DNA of 64,000 nucleotides from Rhodobacterales bacterium (lineage in GTDB: Bacteria > Pseudomonadota > Alphaproteobacteria > Rhodobacterales > Rhodobacteraceae): the NCBI GenBank assembly GCA_002748285.1, contig PDSA01000018.1:30383-94382 (forward strand), in the 5' to 3' direction. The position numbers were made by a program, and so were the translations under genes. The notes beneath the pieces are model-generated. The model did not search any database, was not told the DNA's origin, and was given only the letters and a program-made list of their open reading frames with translations. How positions within the stretch are numbered: the stretch's first letter is position 1; each line of letters begins with the position of its first letter. This document shows positions 1 through 8,783 of the stretch, in pieces.

Positions 1-1
1 C

Positions 2-904
2 CGCAAAGGCGTGCTGACCGAGCAGCCGGATCATTGGGAGCAAGACTATCAGGCCATGGTGCTGGGCTTGCGCGATTACATGGGCAAAACCGGCTTTGGC
101 AAGGTGCTGCTGGGCATGTCTGGCGGGATTGACAGTGCGCTGGTGGCGGCCATCGCCTGTGATGCGCTGGGGGCCGAAAATGTGCGCTGTGTGATGCTGC
201 CCTCTGAATATACCTCTCAGGCGTCGCTGGATGATGCCAGGGAAATCGCCGAAAATCTGGGCTGTCGCTATGATTTCGTGCCGATCTCTCAGGGGCGGGC
301 GGCGATCACCGACACGCTGGCACCGCTGTTTGAAGGCACCCAGCCGGGGTTGACCGAGGAAAACATCCAATCGCGGCTGCGGGGGCTGTTGCTGATGGCC
401 CTGTCCAATAAATTTGGCGAAATGCTGTTGACCACGGGCAATAAATCCGAAGTCGCCGTGGGCTATGCCACGATTTATGGCGATATGGCGGGGGGGTATA
501 ACCCGTTGAAAGACCTCTATAAAACCCGGGTGTTTCAGACCTGCCGCTGGCGCAATCGCAACCGGCGCGACTGGATGTGTGGCCCAGAGGGCGAGATCAT
601 CCCGGATCGGGTGATCGACAAACCCCCCAGCGCCGAGCTGCGGGAAGATCAGCGCGATGATGACAGCCTGCCCCCTTACGAGGTGCTGGACGCGATCCTG
701 ACCGGGCTGGTGGATGAGGAAAAATCAGTAGCAGAGCTGGTCGCGGCGGGGTTTGAGCGTGCGGTGGTGAAAAAGGTCGAGCATCTGCTTTATATCAGCG
801 AATATAAACGCTTTCAGTCCGCCCCGGGGCCACGGCTGAGCAAACGCAGTTTCTGGCTGGACCGGCGTTACCCGATCATCAACCGCTGGCGCGATCAGGG
901 CTGA
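2..904 (+). CDS. nadE: NAD+ synthetase, C-terminal part (5' end outside window)
   Basis: Makes NAD+ from nicotinic acid adenine dinucleotide, ATP and an ammonia source, the last step of NAD biosynthesis in the cytoplasm. The frame is open from the first base, so only about 300 C-terminal residues are visible. The ATP pyrophosphatase P-loop SGGIDS lies near bases 119-136. Further on are the family blocks TTGNKSE, GDMAGGYNPLKDLYKT and KPPSAELR, and the protein ends in WLDRRYPI. In alphaproteobacteria this domain is usually fused to an N-terminal glutaminase; that part would lie upstream, so glutamine dependence is inferred. The ATP-binding and C-terminal blocks look intact. Confidence 0.95.
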   Translation, partial: RKGVLTEQPDHWEQDYQAMVLGLRDYMGKTGFGKVLLGMSGGIDSALVAAIACDALGAENVRCVMLPSEYTSQASLDDAREIAENLGCRYDFVPISQGRAAITDTLAPLFEGTQPGLTEENIQSRLRGLLLMALSNKFGEMLLTTGNKSEVAVGYATIYGDMAGGYNPLKDLYKTRVFQTCRWRNRNRRDWMCGPEGEIIPDRVIDKPPSAELREDQRDDDSLPPYEVLDAILTGLVDEEKSVAELVAAGFERAVVKKVEHLLYISEYKRFQSAPGPRLSKRSFWLDRRYPIINRWRDQG

Positions 905-958
905 GGTGGTCGCGCCGTTTGGGACATAAATCGCAAGCCTTGTGGGGGAGGGGTGCCG

Positions 959-1369
959 TTACTCCCCGGCCTCTTTCTTCATCCGTTCCGCCTTTTTGCG
1001 CACCAGAACCGTGCGCAGATCATGCATGGCCATCAGCAGCGGGTTGGTGATTTCTTCCAGCTGATCATCCCCGGCCTTGGATTGCGCCCATTGCGTGGTC
1101 AGGTTCAGATGATCTACCGTGCGGTGAATATCGTCGATGTCACGCAGTGCCAGCAGGGCGCGGCGCTGTTGCATCCAGTCTTCAATCGCGGCGCAGTCGG
1201 CTTCGGACAGGGTGCGGTCGCCATGGGGTTTATACTGGCCGGTCTTGATGTTGATCACCGCGATCTGGTCCATCTCGATCCGCCGCTTGCGGTTTTCAGC
1301 ATCCACCCGAAACACCACAGCGCCGTTTTCGCGCACCCGGAAATAGTATTCTGGCAGTTCCATTGTCAT
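959..1369 (-). CDS. conserved hypothetical protein
   Basis: Protein of about 136 residues with no domain I can name. It is charged, with a beta-like N-terminus (ELPEYYFRVRENGAVVFRVD) and a helical, Lys/Glu-rich C-terminus ending KKAERMKKEAGE. It begins 10 bases after the aspC stop on the same strand, so the two are probably co-transcribed. Two in-frame ATGs occur at the start. A GGAG motif is only 2 bases before the first but 8 before the second (base 1363), so the second may be the true start. No signal peptide or membrane segment is visible. Function unknown. Confidence 0.75.
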   Translation of the reverse strand: MTMELPEYYFRVRENGAVVFRVDAENRKRRIEMDQIAVINIKTGQYKPHGDRTLSEADCAAIEDWMQQRRALLALRDIDDIHRTVDHLNLTTQWAQSKAGDDQLEEITNPLLMAMHDLRTVLVRKKAERMKKEAGE

Positions 1370-1379
1370 GGCTCCGTGT

Positions 1380-2639
<1,260 letters not shown>

Positions 2640-2670
2640 TCAAGCGCTTTGCATAAGGAATGAGGGAAAT

Positions 2671-3087
2671 ATGACCGACAACCAGAGCGATGAGGACATC
2701 GGTGCCGATGGGGATTGGTTCACCGATGAACACGCCACCTTTGGCGATCGCGTGGTGGCCGCCCGGCAGGCGATGGGCTGGGCGCAAAACGATCTGGCCC
2801 GGCAGCTCGGGGTCAAGCTGAAAACCGTGCAGAGCTGGGAAGATGACCTATCCGAGCCCCGCGCCAACAAGGCGCATATGCTGGCCGGGGTTCTGAACAT
2901 CTCGCTGGCTTGGCTGCTGACGGGCGAGGGGCTGGGCATCACGGATCCCGATCAGCCCAGCGTGCCGGCGCAGGTGAAAGAGGTTCTGGCCCAGATGCGT
3001 CAGCTGCGGGCGCAGATCGCCGGGCGGCTGGATCAGCTGGCGGTGCTGGAAAAACGGTTAAGTGATTTGCTGACGGAGGGGCTGTGA
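2671..3087 (+). CDS. XRE-family helix-turn-helix transcriptional regulator
   Basis: DNA-binding protein of 138 residues. The XRE helix-turn-helix covers roughly residues 25-80, with the recognition segment LARQLGVKLKTVQSWEDD and the following LLTGEGLG typical of the family. The C-terminal third (VKEVLAQMRQLRAQIAGRLDQL) is a predicted coiled coil, probably for dimerisation. I chose the ATG at 2671 over an upstream start at 2620 because AAGGAATGAGGG precedes it and the upstream residues do not resemble the family. The stop overlaps the sdhE start in a TGATG arrangement, suggesting translational coupling. The target is unknown; sdhE or the divergent aspC are candidates by position only. Confidence 0.88.
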   Translation: MTDNQSDEDIGADGDWFTDEHATFGDRVVAARQAMGWAQNDLARQLGVKLKTVQSWEDDLSEPRANKAHMLAGVLNISLAWLLTGEGLGITDPDQPSVPAQVKEVLAQMRQLRAQIAGRLDQLAVLEKRLSDLLTEGL

Positions 3088-3347
3088 TGACAGAAGCAAC
3101 AAAAACCCGGCTGAAGCGGCTGAAAATGCGGTCCTGGCGGCGCGGGACCAAGGAAATGGACCTCGTTCTGGGCCCGTTCAGTGATACCGAGCTGGCCAAG
3201 CTGGAGCCAGAGCAGATCGCGCTCTATGACCAGATGCTCAATGAAAATGACCATGATCTTTACGGCTGGGTCGCCGGCCACATTCCCACGCCCGCGCCTT
3301 ATCTTGATTTGATCACCCGGATCAACAAGCACGCATTCGGCCGATAG
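3087..3347 (+). CDS. sdhE: FAD assembly factor SdhE (DUF339)
   Basis: Small soluble factor of 86 residues that promotes covalent FAD attachment to the flavoprotein subunit of succinate dehydrogenase. The diagnostic RGxxE motif appears as RGTKEMD near residue 20. It is followed by the expected helical pattern FSDTELAKLEPEQIALYDQMLNEND and LYGWVAG. Its ATG shares one base with the stop of the XRE gene. A GTG one codon upstream is in frame, but ATG is the better start. No sdh genes are in the window. Function is inferred from the family and the motif looks complete. Confidence 0.9.
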   Translation: MTEATKTRLKRLKMRSWRRGTKEMDLVLGPFSDTELAKLEPEQIALYDQMLNENDHDLYGWVAGHIPTPAPYLDLITRINKHAFGR

Positions 3348-3463
3348 CCCAAAGGGGCTGCGGGGGGATTTGCTGCGCATCCGGGGTATTTTCCGGCGTG
3401 GTTTACGGGAAATCTCGGTCTTTTGCCATGAAAACACCCGTAGCACCCTTCCATCCGGGCTTT

Positions 3464-3488
3464 ATGTGCCATAATTGAGAGGGCACAT
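3464..3488. repeat. short inverted repeat ahead of ftsY
   Basis: ATGTGCC and GGCACAT form a perfect 7-bp inverted repeat around an AT-rich 11-base spacer, ending 16 bases before the ftsY ATG. It could be an operator or an mRNA hairpin near the ribosome-binding region. No T-tract follows, so it is not a normal terminator. Confidence 0.35.
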
Positions 3489-3504
3489 CTATAAAGGCGG
3501 TGCG

Positions 3505-4650
3505 ATGTCATTTTTTAAGAAGCTGAAAAACCGGTTGAGCAAGTCCTCGTCCAAATTGGAGCAGGGGCTGGAGGACATTGTTGCCGATGGCGGCACACAA
3601 GAGCAAGTCGAACCACCCGAGCCGCAAACGGTACCTGTTTCGGATGAAACGCCTGCTGCGTCCCTTCCCGAGGTAGAGGAAACCGTCACGCCCAAGGACA
3701 CCGAGACCGCCGCGCCCGAGGTAAAGAAACCCGGGCTGATCGGGCGGTTGATGGGGCAAAAGAGCCCTGAGCCATCCGGGCAAAGCGCTGCCAAACCCGC
3801 CCCCAAACCGGTGACCCGGCGCAGTCTGGATGACGATATGCTCGAGCAGATCGAAGAGCTGCTGATCACCGCCGATATGGGGGTGGATACTGCGCTGCGG
3901 GTCACTGCCAATATGGCCGAGGGGCGTTTTGGCAAGAAAATGTCCACCGCCGAAATCCAGCGCCTGCTGGCGGCTGAAATCACCCGGATCATGGAGCCCG
4001 TGGCCAAGCCCCTGCCGCTCTATGCCGAGAAGCCTCAGGTGGTGCTGGTGGTCGGGGTCAATGGCTCGGGCAAGACCACCACGATTGGCAAGCTGGCCAG
4101 CCAGTTCAAGGCTGCCGGCAAGAATGTGGTGATTGCCGCCGGGGATACCTTTCGCGCCGCAGCGGTTGAGCAGTTGCAGGTTTGGGGTCAGCGCGCCGAT
4201 GTGCCGGTTTTGACGGCGGCTGAAGGCTCGGACCCGGCCTCTTTGGCGTTCGAGGCAATGGGCAAGGCGCAGGAAGAGGGTGCTGATCTGTTGATGATCG
4301 ACACCGCCGGGCGGCTGCAAAACCGCGCCGATCTGATGGAGGAACTGGCCAAGATCGTGCGGGTGATCAAGAAAAAAGACCCAACCGCGCCGCACAACAC
4401 GCTGCTGGTGCTGGATGCGACCACGGGGCAGAATGCGTTAAATCAGGTCAAGGTGTTTCAGGAGATTTCCGAGGTTTCCGGTCTGGTAATGACCAAGCTG
4501 GACGGCACCGCCAAGGGCGGCGTTCTGGTGGCGCTGGCGGATAAATTCGGCCTGCCGATCCATGCGATCGGGGTGGGCGAGCAGATTGATGATCTGGACG
4601 CGTTTGACCCGACCGATTTTGCGCAGGCTCTGACCGGGCTGGAGGAGTGA
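3505..4650 (+). CDS. ftsY: signal recognition particle receptor FtsY
   Basis: Membrane-associated GTPase that docks SRP-ribosome complexes for co-translational insertion of membrane proteins. The start at 3505 gives MSFFKKLKNRLSKSSSK, an amphipathic membrane-targeting helix; the upstream in-frame start at 3475 would add ten unconserved residues. An acidic, Pro-rich A domain spans about residues 20-100. The NG domain follows with G1 GVNGSGKTTT, DTFRAAAVEQL, DTAGRLQNRADLM and the guanine-specificity motif TKLDGTAKGG. At 381 residues it is a normal alphaproteobacterial size. The downstream transporter begins 74 bases later on the same strand. Confidence 0.97.
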   Translation: MSFFKKLKNRLSKSSSKLEQGLEDIVADGGTQEQVEPPEPQTVPVSDETPAASLPEVEETVTPKDTETAAPEVKKPGLIGRLMGQKSPEPSGQSAAKPAPKPVTRRSLDDDMLEQIEELLITADMGVDTALRVTANMAEGRFGKKMSTAEIQRLLAAEITRIMEPVAKPLPLYAEKPQVVLVVGVNGSGKTTTIGKLASQFKAAGKNVVIAAGDTFRAAAVEQLQVWGQRADVPVLTAAEGSDPASLAFEAMGKAQEEGADLLMIDTAGRLQNRADLMEELAKIVRVIKKKDPTAPHNTLLVLDATTGQNALNQVKVFQEISEVSGLVMTKLDGTAKGGVLVALADKFGLPIHAIGVGEQIDDLDAFDPTDFAQALTGLEE

Positions 4651-4724
4651 GCGCGGTCTCTCATTTTAAAGGTTTTGCCCATGGCTCTGCACTGTAACCG
4701 ATTGATTTTCACCGGCACAAAGAA

Positions 4725-5630
4725 ATGAGCGCCTGGCTGCTGTCGATCCAAGGCACGGCCTTTGGGTCTCAGATTGCGATGGGGCTGGCGCTGTGTTCGG
4801 CGTTGCTACATGCCGCCTTCGGAGCACTGCAAAAGGGGCGTCATGACCCTTGGCTCTCGCGCGGGGTGATTGATTTTTCCTATGGGGTGATGGCGCTGCC
4901 TTTTGTGATCTTTGTGGTGCCGTTTCCCCAGCCGCATATGTGGCCGATCTTTGTGATGGTGTTCCTGATTCACTGTCTTTACAAATACTTGCAGGGCATG
5001 GCCTATGCGCGGGGGGCTTATACGGTGGTCTATCCGCTGGTGCGGGGCACGGGGCCGCTCTTTGCGGTGATCGGGGCGTATTTCCTGCTGGATGAACGGC
5101 TGAGCTGGGTGCAATGGAGCGGCATTCTGGTGCTGGTGCTGGCGATTTACGGGCTGGCGGGATATAATCTGCGCTATCTGACGGTGGGGCGCGACACCCT
5201 GAAACCGGCGCTGATTTTTGCGTTTCTGACCGGGGTGATGGTGGCGGCCTATACCACTTATGATGCTTATGGCATCCGGGCCAGCGCCGATCCGTTCACC
5301 TTTCTGGCGTGGTTTTTCATGATTGACGGGCTGATCTTCATGCCGCCGGTTGCGGCGCTGCGCTGGTATCATATGCTGAACCGCCCGGCGCTGGGGCCGC
5401 TGATGCTGCGCGGGGCGATGGGCGGGGTGATTGCCTATCTTAGCTTCGGCGCCGTGATTTTGGCCACCTATCTGGACAGCGTCGGTCAGGCGGTGGTGCT
5501 GCGGGAAACCTCGACGGTGTTTTCGGCGCTGATCGGGGCGCTGGTGCTGAAAGAGCATATCGGCTGGCGGCGTTTTGTGCTTATGGCATTGATTGCGCTG
5601 GGCGCTGTGATAGTGGGAGTGGGCAAGTAA
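4725..5630 (+). CDS. EamA/DMT-family transporter
   Basis: Integral membrane protein of 301 residues with about ten hydrophobic segments arranged as two repeats, the pattern of the drug/metabolite transporter superfamily. Conserved-looking pieces include YTVVYPLVRGTGPLFAVIGAYFLLDERL in the first half and LRETSTVFSALIGALVLKEHIGWRR in the second; each matches the end of an EamA repeat. The substrate cannot be read from sequence. It sits 18 bases before yciB and probably shares its transcript. Confidence 0.88.
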   Translation: MSAWLLSIQGTAFGSQIAMGLALCSALLHAAFGALQKGRHDPWLSRGVIDFSYGVMALPFVIFVVPFPQPHMWPIFVMVFLIHCLYKYLQGMAYARGAYTVVYPLVRGTGPLFAVIGAYFLLDERLSWVQWSGILVLVLAIYGLAGYNLRYLTVGRDTLKPALIFAFLTGVMVAAYTTYDAYGIRASADPFTFLAWFFMIDGLIFMPPVAALRWYHMLNRPALGPLMLRGAMGGVIAYLSFGAVILATYLDSVGQAVVLRETSTVFSALIGALVLKEHIGWRRFVLMALIALGAVIVGVGK

Positions 5631-5648
5631 CATGAGAAAGAGCCGGAT

Positions 5649-6254
5649 ATGAATGATGCGCAAAAGATCAACCCGATGCTGAAACTGCTGCTCGATCTGG
5701 GGCCATTGGTGGTGTTTTTTGTCACCTATAGCCGCTGGAAAGATCAGATATTCAGCTTTGGCGGCACTGAATATAGCGGCTTTATCGTGGTGACGGCGCT
5801 TTTCGTGCCGCTCTTGGTGCTCAGCACGTTTGTGCTGTATCGGCTGACCGGGAAAATTTCTGCCATGCAGGTCATCACTCTGGTGGTTGTGGTGGTGTTT
5901 GGTGGGCTTTCCGTGTGGTTCAATGATGAACGGTTTTTCAAGATGAAACCGACGATCATCTATCTGCTGTTTGCCGGGATTCTGGGGTTTGGCCTGCTGC
6001 GGGGGAAAAGCTATTTGCAGCTGGTGATGGAGGATGCCATGCCACTGCAACCACAGGGCTGGATGATTTTGACCAAACGTCTGGCGCTGCTGTTTGCTGG
6101 GCTGGCGCTGGCTAATGAGGTGGTGTGGCGCAGCATGTCGACGGATGTTTGGGTGAATTTCAAAGTGTTTGGACTGACGGCGGTGATGTTTGTGTTCTTT
6201 ATGCTGCAAGGCAAATTGATGCGTGATTATGCGGTTGAAGGTGAGGATATCTGA
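5649..6254 (+). CDS. yciB: inner membrane septation protein, YciB/IspZ family
   Basis: Polytopic membrane protein of 201 residues, predicted to have five or six transmembrane helices. Family features include LLLDLGPLVVFFVTYSRW near residue 13, WFNDERFFKMKPTIIYLLF in the middle and the block LALANEVVWRSMSTDVWVNFKVFG. In enterobacteria YciB is linked to septation and envelope synthesis. The old name ispZ (intracellular septation) is often attached. It follows the EamA transporter by 18 bases and faces folE2 convergently. Family assignment is firm; the biochemical role is not settled. Confidence 0.93.
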   Translation: MNDAQKINPMLKLLLDLGPLVVFFVTYSRWKDQIFSFGGTEYSGFIVVTALFVPLLVLSTFVLYRLTGKISAMQVITLVVVVVFGGLSVWFNDERFFKMKPTIIYLLFAGILGFGLLRGKSYLQLVMEDAMPLQPQGWMILTKRLALLFAGLALANEVVWRSMSTDVWVNFKVFGLTAVMFVFFMLQGKLMRDYAVEGEDI

Positions 6255-6333
6255 GCTTTTGGCTCGGCAGCCTGACTGATGTGTTGGCAAGGTGTTGCCA
6301 GAGTCCCCCAGAAAATTCGAATTATCTGGACAT

Positions 6334-6348
6334 AATTCTTGAAGAATT
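6334..6348. terminator. possible weak bidirectional terminator
   Basis: AATTCTTGAAGAATT is a perfect short palindrome, read as a 5-bp stem with a 5-base loop and followed by TTTG on the plus strand. It lies between the convergent yciB and folE2 genes. The stem is weak, so the assignment is tentative. Confidence 0.3.
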
Positions 6349-6354
6349 TTGCTG

Positions 6355-7458
6355 CTAGCCGATATGGAACAGAGTGTTAAACAGCTTGGGATCCAGACTT
6401 TCGGCCACAAAACTGTCGCCCTCGGTCAGGATGCTGACCGCATCATGGCTGTGCAGGCTCTCCTGATGGCTGGCAATCACTCGAAAATCCGCGATCCGCT
6501 CATCGGCTTGCAGCTTTTGCGCAAACAGCCGGGCGGCGTCTTCAACAAAAATCGGATGGGCGGCGTTGAGTTCGGCAAAGGCTTGTTCGTCTTCGCGTTT
6601 GACCATCACTTGCGTTTCTGTCGGCACCGCCGCCCGGCAGATGTCGATCAAATCTTCAAACCACAGCCGATCTTCGCCGGGAATGGTTTGCACCGAGATC
6701 CGCGCCACCGAGCGTTGCGAATGTGGGGTGGCCAGTTGCCCGCGGGTTTGCCGGGCATGTTCCGCCAGCTCCAGCGAGCAGGGGCAGGTCGAGGAATAGA
6801 CGTAATCCAAATGGATAAACCGCTGCACCACCCCGCCCTTTTCCACCAGCTCCAGTGCAATATCGTAATACTGATACCCCGACAGCCCCGAACGCAGAGA
6901 CTGGGTTTTCAACGGAAACGAAAACCGCATCTGGATGCGGGCGTCAAAGCTGTCCAGATCGCTTTTATAATCATTCAGCGCCGCCGTAATCACCGCAAAG
7001 CTGAAAGTCTTTTCCGCATGGGCGTAAAATGTGCGCATGATCCGCGACATGTTGATGCCCTTCTTTTCCGCCTCAAGGCTGACCGTGCCAGTGACCGACG
7101 TCTCCAGCCGCAGATCCCCGCCATCGCGCGAATGAAAGCGGATCGGCAGGCGAAAATTGGAAATTCCCACATGCTGGATCAGCCTTTTATCGCCCTTGAT
7201 CAGGCTTTCGGGCCCGTTTTGCAGATCGGGCAGCGAAGCCTTATAGGCTTCATCCACAGTGAATTCCTCTGGGTAAGCCCGGGCCAGCGCCGGATAGTTC
7301 GAGACCTGGCGATCGGGCAACAGCCGCGAAATCGCCGGGTCCAGCTGTGCCACTTCCAAAGCCGAGACCGAACCCGCCCATTTGCGCAGCTTCTTTAACG
7401 CCTTTTCGGCCTTTTTGCGGGCTTTTGCCGCGTGCTTATCTGCGGGCTGGCTGTTCAT
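6355..7458 (-). CDS. folE2: GTP cyclohydrolase I, type IB (FolE2)
   Basis: Converts GTP to 7,8-dihydroneopterin triphosphate, the first step of tetrahydrofolate synthesis; the IB type can use metals other than zinc. The chosen ATG at 7458 gives MNSQPADKHAAKARKKAEKA and 367 residues. An in-frame start at 7554 would add a 32-residue extension lacking family character. Typical blocks are VGISNFRLPIRF, SLEAEKKGINMSR, the cysteine segment YSSTCPCSLELAEHARQ and the ending LHSHDAVSI. It lies 82 bases downstream of metZ on the same strand and may be read from the SAM-controlled promoter. No Zur-like operator is evident. Confidence 0.93.
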   Translation of the reverse strand: MNSQPADKHAAKARKKAEKALKKLRKWAGSVSALEVAQLDPAISRLLPDRQVSNYPALARAYPEEFTVDEAYKASLPDLQNGPESLIKGDKRLIQHVGISNFRLPIRFHSRDGGDLRLETSVTGTVSLEAEKKGINMSRIMRTFYAHAEKTFSFAVITAALNDYKSDLDSFDARIQMRFSFPLKTQSLRSGLSGYQYYDIALELVEKGGVVQRFIHLDYVYSSTCPCSLELAEHARQTRGQLATPHSQRSVARISVQTIPGEDRLWFEDLIDICRAAVPTETQVMVKREDEQAFAELNAAHPIFVEDAARLFAQKLQADERIADFRVIASHQESLHSHDAVSILTEGDSFVAESLDPKLFNTLFHIG

Positions 7459-7540
7459 CTTGCCGTCCTTGCCATTGTCTGCCGTTTCCTGAAACGGGAT
7501 TTGGCCGCCCCTTAGCAAATATCTGCGACCAATAACAACT

Positions 7541-8587
7541 CTATACCGCCGCAAGGGCGTTGTTAATATCCTTTAACAGATCGTCGGCATGTTCGATCCC
7601 GATGCTCAGACGCACCAGTCCCGGCGTGATGCCCAGATCGGCGCGGGTCTGTTCTGGTAGGCTTTGATGGGTGGTGGTGGCCGGATGGGTGATCAGGCTT
7701 TTGCAGTCGCCCAGATTGTTGGTGATGGTGAACAGCTCAAGCGCGTTGAGAAAGCGAAACGCTGCCGTCTTGCCCCCGGCAAATTCAAGCGCCAGCAGGT
7801 TGCTGCCCCCACTCATCTGGCGTTTGGCCAGCTCATATTGCGGATGGCTGGGCAGATGCGGGTAGGTGGTTTTGCTCAGCTTGGGATGCTCATCCAGCGC
7901 CTGTGCGATTTTCAACGCGCTATCGGCCATGGCCCGGCAGCGCAAATCCAGCGTTTCCAGCCCCTTGAGCATCACCCAGGCGTTAAACGGGCTGAGCGCG
8001 CCGCCGGTGTGTTTCATAAAAGGCTCGACCGTTTCGCGGATAAAGGCGCGGCTGCCCAAAATCACTCCGCCCAGACAGCGCCCCTGACCGTCAATATGTT
8101 TGGTGCTGGAATAGATCACCACATCCGCCCCCAGATCAAACGCGTTGGAAAACACCGGGGTGGCAAACACATTATCCACCACCAGCAGCGCCCCGGCCTG
8201 CTGGCTTAGCTTGGCCACGGCGGCGATATCGACCAGCTCAAGGGTGGGGTTGGCGATGCTTTCGACAAAAACCAGCTTGGTATCCGGGGTGATCGCCTGA
8301 TCCCAGGCCGCACCGTTGACGGCGGCCATGCCCGAGGCACAGGCAAACGCATCCTCACAGCCGTCAAGCGCGGCCATGCGCTCTTCGAACATGCGCGTGG
8401 TGGGGTTGCCGTAACGGGCATAGATGAACTCATCCTTGCCGGATTTCAAAAACCGGGCTTCGGCGGTTTCGGCACTGTCATAGACATAGCCTTGAGTCAG
8501 ATAGATCGCCTCGGCCACCTCGTTGAACTGGCTGCGTTTGATGCCGCAATGCACGGCTTTGGTGCGTTGGTTCCAGTCTTTGTCCAT
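7541..8587 (-). CDS. metZ: O-succinylhomoserine sulfhydrylase with an internal in-frame gap
   Basis: PLP enzyme that makes homocysteine from O-succinylhomoserine and sulfide in methionine synthesis. The PLP lysine is in YSSTKHIDGQGR (Lys163). Family blocks DEFIYARYGNPT, VVDNVFATPVFSNAF and SLITHPATTTHQS are clear. At 348 residues it is short against the usual ~390-400. The text runs from ACASGMAAVNGA directly into AWDQAITPDTKLVF. From knowledge of the family, about 46 residues (from after AVNGA through the GDHVV, FGS and VEVTFVDG-type segments) are absent around base 8310, with no frame change. That segment normally contributes to the PLP-binding fold, so activity is doubtful. The ATG at 8587 follows AGGATAAAGACC. 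The SAM-II riboswitch upstream supports the pathway assignment. Confidence 0.88.
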   Translation of the reverse strand: MDKDWNQRTKAVHCGIKRSQFNEVAEAIYLTQGYVYDSAETAEARFLKSGKDEFIYARYGNPTTRMFEERMAALDGCEDAFACASGMAAVNGAAWDQAITPDTKLVFVESIANPTLELVDIAAVAKLSQQAGALLVVDNVFATPVFSNAFDLGADVVIYSSTKHIDGQGRCLGGVILGSRAFIRETVEPFMKHTGGALSPFNAWVMLKGLETLDLRCRAMADSALKIAQALDEHPKLSKTTYPHLPSHPQYELAKRQMSGGSNLLALEFAGGKTAAFRFLNALELFTITNNLGDCKSLITHPATTTHQSLPEQTRADLGITPGLVRLSIGIEHADDLLKDINNALAAV

Positions 8588-8619
8588 GGTCTTTATCCTC
8601 ATCCTGGCCGTCTGGGCAT

Positions 8620-8653
8620 AAAAAAACCCCGAACCGGTGAAAAGGGTTCGGGG
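8620..8653 (-). terminator. intrinsic terminator, expression platform of the SAM-II riboswitch
   Basis: On the minus strand CCCCGAACC pairs perfectly with GGTTCGGGG across a 9-base loop and is followed by seven T residues. It lies between the SAM-II aptamer and the metZ start, the position expected for SAM-dependent transcription termination. Confidence 0.9.
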
Positions 8654-8664
8654 CACAGCCCAAT

Positions 8665-8720
8665 CCTTTTAGCGGTATGTTTCAGATGGCCCGCAATCCG
8701 GCTGACAAATCGCCACATGC
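8665..8720 (-). ncRNA. SAM-II riboswitch aptamer
   Basis: Read on the minus strand, the stretch contains the hallmarks of the alphaproteobacterial SAM-II (metA-type) aptamer: GTGGCGATTTG, then CCGGATTGC, a second P1 arm GGCCAT, and the 3' pseudoknot strand GCTAAAAGG. TGGC and GCCA form the P1 core. It sits between a recognisable promoter and an intrinsic terminator, directly before metZ. SAM binding would be expected to lower metZ, and possibly folE2, transcription. The call rests on matching the remembered consensus by eye; a covariance-model search would confirm it. Confidence 0.88.
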
Positions 8721-8723
8721 GGT

Positions 8724-8752
8724 TGAATAAGGTATAAGGTTTCAGGGGTCAA
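8724..8752 (-). promoter_or_regulatory. sigma-70-type promoter for metZ
   Basis: On the minus strand a -35 TTGACC and a -10 TATTCA are separated by 17 bases, and the riboswitch aptamer begins a few bases downstream. The spacing is ideal. The -10 is a partial match. Confidence 0.6.
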
Positions 8753-8783
8753 CTGTGGGGGGGAAGGTCAAATCGGTCTTGCC

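Noticed and set aside
4806..6410. A 534-codon minus-strand open frame across the EamA and yciB genes
   Set aside because: Extreme His/Gln/Pro content and no family features; the plus-strand genes are clear membrane proteins.
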